From: Spizellomyces punctatus DAOM BR117
Lineage: Eukaryota > Chytridiomycota > Chytridiomycetes > Spizellomycetales > Spizellomycetaceae
Direction of reading: 5' to 3'
DNA: 64,000 bases
NCBI RefSeq assembly: GCF_000182565.1
Contig: NW_015971537.1
Coordinates: 1,151,299 to 1,215,298, forward strand
This document shows, piece by piece, positions 1 through 11,287 of this stretch. The translations under genes were made by a program, and so were the position numbers. The notes under the pieces are model-generated. The model saw only the letters and a program-made list of their open reading frames with translations, did no database searches and was not told the DNA's origin. How positions within the stretch are numbered: the stretch's first letter is position 1; every line of letters begins with the position of its first letter.

Positions 1-334
1 CTACTGATGTGTGGAAGTCACCTGAAAGATTTCACTGCAATAGTATCTGAAATGTCGAGCAAGCTATAGACAGGCAAAGAAGATAACGTTAGATCTAAAG
101 CATTGTCAGACAGTATCATCACTGAATACCACAATCACTGACCTCCAGTAGCCACTCAATCAGCTCCCTAACAACGTACCACAGTTAGCATAAACATGGA
201 AACGAGGGACATACACCAGCAACTATATTTCATGTGTAATCAGAGGCATTATGCGAGCATATTGCTGTGGTGGAAGCAAGCAAGCATCCACTGAAACACG
301 GAGTACCCTATCCTCCAAAGCCACGGATGCTCAC

Positions 335-555
335 CTTCTATGGTCAGTTCCAATCGACCCTCGTTGTACGTCCTCCATGTAGAAGGGGTTCGGGCGGTAT
401 CTGGGTTCCATTTCCAGCCTGAAAAGATGCAACTTTTGAATTTGCGCCAATTCATCCGAGTCCTTCCCTTCAACGAACGGACGACGTAGAGCTGGGTGAG
501 GAAGGAATGACGCCAGGCGGGGTGGAGCAGGACCTGCGACAGGCATCTTGCGGAA
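335..555 (-). CDS. Putative internal exon of an unrecognised minus-strand gene
   Basis: This open stretch is bounded by a plausible acceptor (CTATACAG, just above 555) and a plausible donor (AAG|GTGAGC, at 335/334). It encodes a Pro/Arg-rich then charged segment containing HPALRRPFVEGKDSDEL and RYRPNPFYMEDVQ, which has the look of a real protein rather than a shadow frame. Upstream on the same strand (about 1014 down to 614) several frames stay open and are Ser/Pro-rich, so the 5' exons probably lie there, head-to-head with IFT172 with under 100 bp between the possible starts. I could not join exons into a full model, and bases 1-334 gave no clear continuation. I do not recognise the family. 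The exon is moderately likely; the rest of the gene is a guess. Confidence 0.35.
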
Positions 556-1099
556 CTGTATAGCGGAAGGGAAACGTCAAAGGATGCACCACCAGTCCGC
601 ATTTGCGTGGACACTAAGCAAGTTCGGACAAAAGCCGGGGACATGCCCAAGAGGCTGGACACCATGAACATGTTCCAATACTACTTACAATAACTGCCGC
701 TCCACCACCAGCTACACACAGGCTACTCTTAAATGGTGCTGGGAAGGCTGCTGGGCGGGTAATACTGCTGGAATTTGCTTCCACGGGCCAAAGTTGAAGA
801 GAGGTGAGGGCGGAAGAAGGAGCGGGGTGGGTGCTGGACGACATCCACACGATCTGGACAATTCACGTGAGCATACACACGTAAGCAGTAACCGCGACAT
901 AGCGCATGTTGGACTGGACCGACTAGTGGAACTTGCATGCGTAGATCGCGGAGCGGTCACATAGACAGTTTTGTGACAGAGTTGATCTGTGCGTACCGGA
1001 TTGTGAGGGGCCATGCAAATAAGGTACTTTGAAGCCCCTCGACGCTCTTGATTTGTGCACTAGCCAGCTCTTCTGTGGTTAAAGCCGTACTGTGTTTAT

Positions 1100-4000
1100 A
1101 TGGGAAGGCACTTGAAATCGATCATACCACAGGCAGATTCACCGCAGCGAGTCACTGCACTGGCATGGTCGCAAAATAATCAGAAACTAGCCGTCGTCGG
1201 CCTCGACAGAGTGGTGCAACTTTTTGACGAAACTGGGGAAAGAAAGGATCGATTCGCTACCAAGCCGGGTGATCCGAAAGTAAGGAGGGCCTTACTGCCG
1301 TTATATCGATCTCAATAATGAATAGCTTACTGACTGCGTACTTGAATATTAGGCCGCAAAGTCGTACTACATATGCGGGTTAGCGTTTTCTCCTGACTCG
1401 ACGAAATTGGCAGTCGCCCAGTCCGACAATGCTGTCTTCGTGTACAGACTTGGCCTTGAATGGGGAGAGAAAAAGTCAATTGTGAATAAGTTTATACAAG
1501 CGGCAGAAATAACTTGCCTCACATGGCCGAAAGAGCAACCAAACGCTCTGGTGTTCGGTCTTGCGGACGGCAAGGTGTGCTGTGCAAAACGAGAAGCATT
1601 ATCAAACGACCTTTTTCACTGATGCAGGTGCTCAACAAAGGTACGGGTAGGGAATCTGAAGACCAATAAGGCGGCCACGCTTTATCAAACCGACAGTTGC
1701 GTAGTATCGGCGGCCAGCAGTGTCGACGGAAATGCTATAATAACTGGACACTTGGACGGGTCCATCAATCGCTTCTTCTTTGATGATGGAATATCTGGCG
1801 CTTCACAGGTATTGAATGAAGCTGCTGTTAAGCCCCCTTCATTGTCCACTCTAACCCACCCGTGCTGCAGGGAAAATTTGCAACGCATCAATGTGCACCA
1901 ATTGCGCTTTCCTGGGGCGAGAGCGTTGTCGCATCTGGAAGTGACCGTGTTGTAGTGTTTTATGATCAAGAAGGTCAGCCGTACCATCCAATGTTGTCAT
2001 CGCTTGCCCCCTGAAGGCAATTCATTTACGAATTTATGAATGTACAGGGCGAGTGATGCAAGAGTTTGACTACAGTCGGGACGATGAAGAGCAAGATTTC
2101 ACGGTCGCAGAGTTTAGCCCGAGTGGTCAAAGCGTTGTCCTTGGAAGCTATAATCGGTAACCGATCACCGGAGTATCGGACGAGGCACAATCTCAGCACT
2201 GATATTTGACCAATAGGTTTCATGTCTACAACTACATTGGCTCAACTGGACAATGGGAGGAAGCCCCATTGAAAACAATCGAAAACTTCTACACTGTTTC
2301 TGCCATATCATGGAAACCTGATGGGTCTCGTCTAGTTGCAGTAGGAAGATATTGCACTTGATAACATTTTTCAGAAGTTGAAATTGATAGACAGTTTGTT
2401 TAGGGAAATATGTGCGGGGCTGTGGAACTGTTTGATTGTTGCCTCCGCCGATCGCGATACAAGGGCAAATTTGAATTCACTTACGTATCGCCGAGTCAAG
2501 TTATCGTGAAGCGATTATCGACTGGATCCAGGATCGTCCTCAAGTCCCATTATGGTTACGAAATACAGAAAGTTAACATATTCAGGGATCAGTATCTCAT
2601 CGCGAACACACCCGACACACTGTTAATGGGCGATCTGGCTACATGCAAGCTCAGCGAGGTGCATTTGATTGAGTCAATTTCATGGATGATACTTCAGATT
2701 GACTGTGCATCAATCCCGTCTAGATTCCATGGCAAGGCAGCGGGCAGGAAAAATTCTACTTTGAGAATCCCGCGGTCTGCATGGTTTTCAATGCAGGCGA
2801 GCTGTCGTTAGTCGAATACGGAGTGAACGAAGTCCTTGGATCCTGTAGGACGGAGCACATGAGCCCTCATTTGATTAGGTTTGGACGGCAATAGCACAAC
2901 GCTTGGAGCCTCATCTGCGTTCTTACATTTTGATAAATTGCACCGTTTACAGTGTTCGATTGAACGAACGGAAGAATGAAGAAGACGTGAAGAGAGTCGC
3001 TTATCTTATCGATCTACAAACTATCAGCGTTTTGGATCTAAATAGCTCTGTCACACTGGCAACAATAAATCATGACAGTCGGATTGACTGGTTAGAGGTA
3101 TGCTTAAAGATTGGAGATGATATATATGCATTAGTTTATCCATTTGCTATCAGTTGTCAGGCAAAGCAAACAAGTTGCTTTTCAGAGACAAGAAACGCCA
3201 ACTCCATCTCTACGACATCCCTAGCCAGACCCGATCAACTCTGTTGAACTTCTGTAGCTACGTCCAGGTACTTGTGATTTTCCGTTGGAGACAAATATGC
3301 CATGATTTAACTTACCGATGGGAGTATCATGTGCACAGTGGGTCCCAAATAGTGATGTCGTCGTCGCCCAAAGTCGCGGAAATCTCTGTATTTGGTACTC
3401 CATCGATTCCCCAGAAAGAGTTACAATGTTCCCTATAAAGGTGATTGGAATTGTAAAAAAGGCTAAAGAAAGATTTATATGTTGAATAAATAAAACAATC
3501 GACAGGGTGAAGTGGAAGACATTGAACGAAATGATGGAAAGACCGAAGTCATTGTGGACGAGGGTGTAAATACCGTGTCGTACACCCTCGATGAAGGTCT
3601 CATCGAGTTTGGCACGGCCATTGATGACAAGGATTATGAACGGTAACAGGGAATGACTGGTTTTGCCGGAAGGACCTTGGGTCTCATGCATAATTACGAA
3701 TGTAGAGCAGTAGCGCTGCTCGAAACGCTTGAAATCACGCCAGAGACGGATGCGATGTGGAAGAGCTTGAGTCAGATGGCACTAAAGGATCGGAACTTGA
3801 CCATCGCAGAAAGGTTGGCAATTTGAGCTTTTTGATCTTGTGGAGACCAGCTCTTGACGTATATTGACAGGTGTTTTGCCGCCCTGGGCGACGTCGCTCG
3901 TACCCGCTACCTGCATCAGGTTAATATAGCAGCCATTGCTGTTGCAGCTGAAAGCCCTCTGGTATTTACATACGTGAAGCGGGTTTAATCTATTGGACTA

Positions 4001-7000
4001 AGTTTTTACTGTAATTCTCAAGCCCCCGACAGATCATTATTCCATCAAAGCACGACTGGCCATTCTCGACAAGCAGTTCAAAGTTGCCGAAGCGATCTAT
4101 CTTGAGCAGGTGAGGCACTATAATTGATTCAAATATACCTGCTTCCTCACGCTGGCAATGCAGGGAAAAATAGAAGAAGCCATGGAAATGTATCAGGAGC
4201 TACATAAATGGAACCTCTCCATTAAAGTGGCGGAAGCGAAGAATCATCCGGAGCTGGATACTTTGAAGCGAAACTATTTCCAGTGGCTGATTGATTCGGG
4301 CCAGGAGGACAAAGCTGGTAACATTGTGGAGTGAATTCTCGGAAGCAACACCGGATATTAATGATTGGGGCTGTTTAGGTCAGCTTAAAGAAGAAGAAGG
4401 TGATTTAGTGGCGGCAGTCAATCTTTATATGAAAGGAGGTAGAGTCTCAGTGTCCAAGAGCCATGCAATAAATAACAGGCTAATGACACCACTTCCATAG
4501 GCATGCCGGCACGAGCAGCAAGTCTGCTGAATGCACACCGTCTGACATCGGATACTGCGTTGACCGAGCGTGTCGCGGCGGCCTTATTTAAACAGGGTCT
4601 CTATGAAAAGGTATGGATATTTTCCGAGGGCAGAGTATACCCTTTTGATATTTTTCTCACCGTTTGGACAGGCAGGAGAGCTCTATGAAAAGATGGGAGG
4701 CAACGAACGAGCGCTTGATGCATACCGACGGGGGAAAGCTTTCCGTGCAGCCGTGGATCTTGCACGCGCCGTCTTCCCGCAGGAAGTTGTCAAATTGCAA
4801 GAGGTTGGAAACGATACTTCTCGTGTAGTTGGAGAGTATCAGTATCTGATATCTATCTTTGACAGCAATGGGGAGACCATCTTGTGTCTCAGAAGCAAAT
4901 GGATGGTGCCGTAAACCATTATATCGAGGCTGGGCGCTCCTTTAAAGCAATTGAGGCTGCAATCGCTGCGAAGCAGGTGCGTATTGTTCTACTATACCTC
5001 AAACATGCAAGAGAAACCTATTGACACCTGTATTGTCCGCAGTGGAAAAAGGCTGTTGGAATCGTGGATTCCCTTCAACCACAAGAAAGTGGCAAGCCCT
5101 ACTTTTTGCAGTTGGCAGCACACTTTGCGGATGTACGTGAATACAGTCAGGCAGAAAAGTACTATGTCATGGCGGGACGCCCGCAAGACGCTGTGGAAAT
5201 GTACACGAAAGCCGCCAGGTGGGATAGTGCTCATGCACTAGCGACAACGTACATGTCCCCAGAAGACGTGGCATTCCTCTATATATCTCAAGCCAGAGAA
5301 TTGGAAGCGCAAGGTTTGTTCATCATGGAAGAGCGTTTTTGGGCACCATTTTTACACAATCATATCCTCGTACAGGAAAGCTCAAAGATGCAGAGAAGCT
5401 ATATCTTACTGTTAATGAACCGGATCTTGCTATCAACATGTACAAAAATCACAAGCAATACGACCAGATGATCCGTCTGGTCACGATGTACCACAAGGAC
5501 TTGCTGGTTGAGACGCACATTTACTTGGCAAAGTCGCTAGAGACTGAAGGCAATTATAAGCAAGCGGAGCACCACTATGTTGAAGGGAAGGACTGGAAAT
5601 CGGCCATTAACATGTATTGTGCAAACAATATGTACGAGGAGGCATATCGGGTAAGTGACCAGAGCAGATACTGTCCAGCCTCAGTCAGTCCAAAGTTGAA
5701 ATGGTCATACGTTATAGGTTGCTAAAGCGCATGGAGGTCCAAACTCTGCCAAGCAGGTGGCCTACCTGTGGGCAAGGTCATTGGGAGGCGAATCTGCCGT
5801 TAAACTCCTCAGCAAGTTTGGCCTTTTGGACGCTGCAATCGACTTTGCTACTGAGAATGGGGCTTTTGATTTTGCATTCGAGCTGAGTCGCTTTGCTGAT
5901 AAGCACAAGCTTGCGGATGTTCATTATAAGCATGCCATGTTTTTGGAAGACGAAGGAAAGTTTAAAGAGGCGGAGCAGGCATTTGTTCTCGCAGGAAAGC
6001 CCAAGGAGGCCATTCTCATGTACATTCACAACGAGGACTGGGATGCCTCTCTTGCGGTTGCGGAAGCTTACGATCAGGGAAGTATCCCCGAAGTGTTGAT
6101 AGGACAAGCAAGAGTGTCCTTTGAGCGCAAAGAATTCTCTAAAGCAGAATCCTTGCTTCTGCGGGCGCAAAGACCAGAATTGGCGATAAAGTTTTACCGG
6201 GACGGAAAGATGTGGAATGAGGCGATGCGGTTTGCAAAAGAGTATCTACCCAGCAAGATGAACGAGCTAAACTTGGAATATGATCGCTTCATTTCGGGCA
6301 AGACGGACAAGGGCATGGAAGACATTGTGTCGACGGCAAAATTGTTGGAGCAACAGCAAGAATACTCCCGAGCCATTGACATGTACCTGAAACTGACTGC
6401 GACGCACACAAGCGACTATGCCTTCCTGCAGGAATTCTGGGAAAAAGCAGTAGAGCTTGCCATGAAATTTGTACCTGAGCGAGGCAACGAAGTAGTGGAA
6501 ACAGTTTGTGCTCGGCTTATTGAAATCAAGAGATACGAAGCCGCCGCGGATCTATTTGCAGGAATGGAGATGTACAAAGACGCGATTGATTCATATATGC
6601 TCGCCGGATTATGGGATAGGGCTAAGGAGATGCTGGAATACGCGCCCAAGTATGCCGACTATATTGAAAATGCATACGTAGCGCATCTGAAGAGTACGGG
6701 ACATGCGGAGGACTTGGTCAACGTTGATGTCCTCGCGGCACTGGATATGTATGCGCAGCGCGGTGAATGGGACAAGTGTCTAGAGACAGCCTCTTCTCAG
6801 GTAAGATGGAAAATGAGTTCAAAAAGGTGCATTTTGCTCCAGATCTGACATCATTAAACGTAGGGACCGGAGGCATTGAATAAGTATCTTGTCTCCTACT
6901 GCGCAACGCTGATCAAGCAGAAGAAATATGACAGCGCGGTCGCAACGATCAGCAAGTATGATGTACCATCCTCACCCACAAACTTTGACCTCTACACACG

Positions 7001-8097
7001 ACTCTCTCGGGAAATCTTCCAAAGTGGTTCAACAGAGACGATTTCCGCCTTGCGAGAAATGCTGTTCAAACTGGTCAGCAGTTTTATTCAAGTTACACTA
7101 AGTGGAACTAGTGAGATTCTAATGATAGTTTGCTTCCGTTGATGCAGGTGCATGGCATGTCCGTCAGTCCGCAACCTGGTATCCCCCCAGAATTTGAAAC
7201 ATACCTGTTCATCAGCCACCTGATTACCATGAAGCATTATTGCACCAAGAAGCGCGACCTGCTCTACTTTGCCGCGAAGCAAGCGATTTCCACACTTCGG
7301 TATACAAAATATGTACCTGCAGATCATGCCTTCTATGCTGCCGGGGAAGCTGCCAAGGTACGCGGATGAGAGTATGAGATTGTGAATACCAAAGCTTTTG
7401 ATTCACGGATTACGCTTCGCATCTGATTCTAGGCAGCTGGCATGAATAATATGGCATTTGTTTGTTGGAACCGTTTTCTGGATATAAGCGAAGCCATAGA
7501 AGAAGGGGACGCCTCTATGTTAGAAAATGCCGACTTTCAGAATACAGATGTGCCTTTCGACATAGAGCTGCCTTTGGAAAACATGCCGGTACTGACTGTA
7601 TACTGATGCATGGTGTTGATGACCCACTATCTGAAAGTCTGTCGCAGGAGGCGAAGAGAGAGGAAGTTCGCGACTGGGTGTTACAAATCTCCCTCGACCA
7701 GAAAGTGAATCAGGAAGTCGACCGACGTGAATGTGATGATTGTGGGACAAGTATATACGATGCAAGCCTGTCCTGCTTTAACTGTCACGCAAAGTGGGAA
7801 CCGTGTGTGGTGACTGGTAGGTTCATACTAGCGCTGGGGTCGGGATCTCGATCTTCTAATCAGACCATGAATATCACCAGGTTATCCGGTTCTACGCAAC
7901 AAGGCGAAATGTAGCGCCTGCAGTCGACCGGCAAATAAGGATGACTGGAATAAATTTGTGATGATTGAAAGAGTAAGTGCTTCTCTTGCGCGTCAACACA
8001 AATCTAGACTGTATACTAAACAATTTTGCTTCTTACACTTCTGCAGGTGTGTCCCTGGTGTGGTAATTCGCAAAGTCCACAATATTTTGCGCATTAG
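1100..8097 (+). CDS. IFT172: Intraflagellar transport protein 172 (IFT-B peripheral subunit)
   Basis: A very intron-rich gene for a protein of roughly 1,750 residues, the normal length of IFT172. The N-terminal third is a WD40 region beginning [11 protein letters not shown] and [17 protein letters not shown], with later hallmarks [20 protein letters not shown] and [15 protein letters not shown] (2410-2580). The rest is a long TPR-like alpha solenoid, most continuous at 5757-6800 ([20 protein letters not shown]). IFT172 links the IFT-B train to tubulin cargo and tip turnaround in cilia and flagella, so its presence implies a motile flagellated stage. The last exon starts after CTGCAG at 8046 and ends at TAG 8095-8097. 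The C-terminus carries four CxxC pairs (CDDC, CFNC, CSAC, CPWC), suggesting a zinc-binding end. All exon breaks seen look like ordinary introns, and no decay was noticed. Confidence 0.97.
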
Positions 8098-8381
8098 AGT
8101 GGATAAACAGTGTGTATCTTTATGTAATGTACAAATTCTTAATACGAAGTTTCTTTAGGAGATGACTTTTGCACGCTAAGCACATGTCTCTGTGGTACCG
8201 CGTCCGTAATAGAGAAGCAGACTGCAGCGGTTACAATCACCCTTTCCACTCGAGAATGGTGGGTAGCTGATGGCTTCGAAAGGACGTGTAATGACTGGTT
8301 GACTGGTTGGTCTCAGCTCGGCGGGTCCTTAGCACTGTAGGGTTTTGATGTATGCATATGCATAAGTGCCGGCCAGCAATG
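8098..8381. other. Convergent 3' intergenic interval IFT172/NUF2
   Basis: About 280 bp between two stop codons on opposite strands. Nothing beyond presumed 3' UTRs was recognised. Confidence 0.5.
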
Positions 8382-10387
8382 TCATGCCGCAGCCATTGCC
8401 TTTTCAATGGCATTCTGGTAAATGTCCACCTGTGACGCAAGTTTGCCAATAAGGTCTTCAAGGCCGGCAGCATCGATCGCTTCCTGCTTTTGTAGATCCG
8501 CAGCCTTTGAATTTTGCGACTTGTTAAAACATTTCCTATTGTGCTCTCTCCAGTGACGGACATGCCCGTACCTTCTCCTCAGTCATGATTGTAACCTTTT
8601 CATTCTCGTCGGCTTTCGCTTGAGACTGTGCCCGCTCCGTCATCGCCAACCGGTACTCTTCTTTCAACTTTTCCAGCTTTGATGATATGGCGTCATTTTT
8701 GACCGACTGATGCTTTTCGAGACGGGCGAGCTTATCCTTCGCACTGTTGAGCTGTCTCTTTAATTGCTGCAAATTCACTCATCCTGTTACAATCGTCGCT
8801 CTGTCTACTGCTCAAATAACGGCTAATTCTTACCTCCTCCTTGATATCTAGCTCGCGAATCTCTGCACGCTTCTTATCAATGTTCTCTTTGTCAGTCGAC
8901 ACTTTCTTCAGTGCTGTCTCCGCCTTCTGCCGTTCCACTTCGCATTCGTCCATCAGCTTTAAGCAGGTGACGATATCCTGTAATGCCACATCAGTTATTC
9001 CAGTCAGCGGCAACTAAACATCATTGAGGCCACTGACCTGTTCAACCAAGCTCATCATGTCAATCTTATTCTGTAGTTCGCGAGCTTTCTTTTCGGTCGC
9101 AGCTATTGTGGCTTTGTCGCTTTGCAAAGAATTGTTCATCTCGCTAATGGACTGGCATAAAAGCAATTCAGGTTTTTCATTTACCAGGACATTTCTGCGA
9201 ACGCGGGCAACTTACCGCTTTCAGCTTTTCCGGACTCTGAACTATGCGTGATTTTAGTCGGATGCAGTCCTGCTTGAGGTTCATTATGGTCATTTGAGTC
9301 TTTGCCTGGCGGGATTGAAAGCTCAACGTGAGGAATTTTACTTGAATGACAAGAGTGTGCAAATGCTTTGACAAGTACCAGTTTTTCAGCCAGATCTGTC
9401 TTTTCTTTTTTCAAAGCCTCAGCTTCCGATGTAAGCGCCGTTTGCTGCTTTTTCAGCTCCCTGAGATCGGCTGTCAGGGTAGAGTTTGCATCCCGTAATT
9501 TCTGAGCAGCAGGCTCTTGTTCAGCACGCTGCAGTCTTTTGCCGCGACCGAGATTAGAAGCAAGTTACGGTGAAATAAACAAGATTCCAAATAATTTTAC
9601 CGCAGCGTGTTCACTTGTTCTGACAGTTCGCGATTCTTTTGTTCCAACATGTCCTTTCTTGCGAGAGCTTCTTCCTAAGATTCCGAGGTCCCGTAAGGGA
9701 AGCGCATATAACGCTATCTTATAAAGGAATACATACCGCCTTTTGATTACATGTTTCAAATACGCCCATTCGCTCTTCCCTGAATTTGGCAAAATTGATG
9801 ATTGCGCTCAGGCATCGACGTACGCGCGGTGGTTCGGGGCGTAAGACGTCACGCATACTAAAGTCATCCACTCCCACTTCCACCATTAACTTTCGTCTAG
9901 TAAAAGGGACAAAAACTGCGTTGATGAGCTGACGCATTACAATACTAAAGGTCTAGCGTGCTTGGTCAAGTTGTCAATGACTTTCCACTTTTTCCTTTAT
10001 CGCGCGCGCTCCCCAAGAGATAGGGCCGTTGTTTTGTCTTTTGACCAGCGAGGATGTGGCGCCCAGATCAGAGTTTGCGGGCTCTACTTACAATTGTCTA
10101 TAGTATGCAATCAGTCCTATCGAATCTTGGTGCAAGTCTGGGTGTTCGAGGATCTGCATTGCGCTAAAGCTCGGTTGACCATATTGTTCGCGGGTGACAC
10201 CCATGAGGATTTCTGTGAAATGTTCGTAGACGGTCAAGATGCGTTGCATTGTGGGTTTTGTCAAGTCTTCCTCGCTAAAGGGCATTCCCAAATCGGTCAT
10301 GCATCTCAACAGTTCGGAAGGCTTGAGGACGGGAAATGAAAAGGAACCCGCCGTATGGCGGCCTCCATAGTCCATTTCTGCTAACAA
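8382..10387 (-). CDS. NUF2: Kinetochore protein NUF2 (NDC80 complex)
   Basis: Read on the minus strand. The first exon (10387-10093) encodes a calponin-homology-like N-terminus with SFSFPVLKPSELLRCMTDLG and ILMGVTREQYG. The next exon (from about 9907) gives the second half of that domain, RRCLSAIINFAKFREERM. The remainder is coiled coil, including RIVQSPEKLKA, which matches the conserved Nuf2 motif KIVDSPEKLK. The last exon ends with QVDIYQNAIEKAMAAA and TGA at 8384-8382. About eight exons with consensus borders can be followed. NUF2 pairs with NDC80 to bind spindle microtubules at kinetochores. The start could be Met1 (10387) or the Met four residues later. Length (about 450-480 aa) fits the family. 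Confidence 0.88.
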
Positions 10388-11157
10388 GAGTGAAACTTGT
10401 TAAAAGCGAGAAATAGCTGGTTGACGGAGAGTGAAACGCGTCGACCGTGTCCGAATCGAGTGGACAAATTCCCGTGGAAACACAAGTGTCATCATCATGC
10501 GTACCATAGAAATTGATTTGTTTATACAATAAGAAAAAGAAAAATGCTATTGCCGCTTTCACATGGCGGCCATTGGCGAGTTTCCCAACGGCAACAAGGA
10601 AGGAAGGAAGAGATACAAGGCAAAACAGAAGAACGTCATAAAAAGACAAGAAAAAAAATAATTTTGAAAGTCTGTCGCTTTGAATGGGCTGTCCAAAAGC
10701 CAAAGATTAATCATCCAGATCAAGACAACTTCTTTGACAGTTTACGCCGTTTATGAAAAAGAAAATGGAAAAGCGGTCCTTGTAACCCTTTTTTTGCTCT
10801 TGTCTGATACGACACTCTTTACTGCACTCTGTGTGGTAAGTTGTGACGTGTCATGTGTCGTACACACAGGCAAGGGGGGTTATGCTAGTTATTTCACTAT
10901 ATGAAAAATGGTCACATGGGAATAGAGCGTTTGAATAAAGTCAGGTCTCCCCCCCCCCCATCCGCCCTCCGTCGTCGTCGTCGTCGTTTTTCCCTTTTGG
11001 TTGATTTGCCAGAAACTTTTTGTTTTGCGCGAGCAGATCCTCATAGTTTCCTTTTTTTTTTTATTGGATTTTTTCTTTTAGCTTGCTTTTGTTTTCCATA
11101 CAAAAAGCTGTATGTTGTTTGTCGTTTGTCTGGATTCTCATTGATCATTTCTAACTT
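10388..11157. other. Divergent promoter region NUF2 / PH-domain gene
   Basis: About 770 bp between divergent genes with no convincing ORF. It has a run of ten C at about 10950, a (CGT)n microsatellite near 10970-10987, and a long pyrimidine-rich stretch at 11040-11100. Pyrimidine-rich tracts upstream of the start are common in strongly expressed fungal genes, but no factor site was identified. Confidence 0.5.
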
Positions 11158-11282
11158 GTAAGTCAACTGCTTTTGCTTCTCCGTGCAGTAGCAACCCATT
11201 GCTGGTAGGTTTATTCATGTTATAGTTAACATCACCTTGCTCATTTTTGAATAAACAATAGCATCCCTCTTTTGCCCTACAG
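11158..11282 (+). other. Probable 5'-UTR intron of the PH-domain gene
   Basis: A consensus donor GTAAGT at 11158 and an acceptor CCCTACAG ending at 11282 enclose about 125 bp lying just 5 bp upstream of the ATG at 11288. No coding frame runs through it. The inference rests on splice consensus alone. Confidence 0.5.
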
Positions 11283-11287
11283 ATAGC

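Noticed and set aside
10968-10990. (CGT)n run as a regulatory array
   Set aside because: Short microsatellite; no evidence for a binding function.
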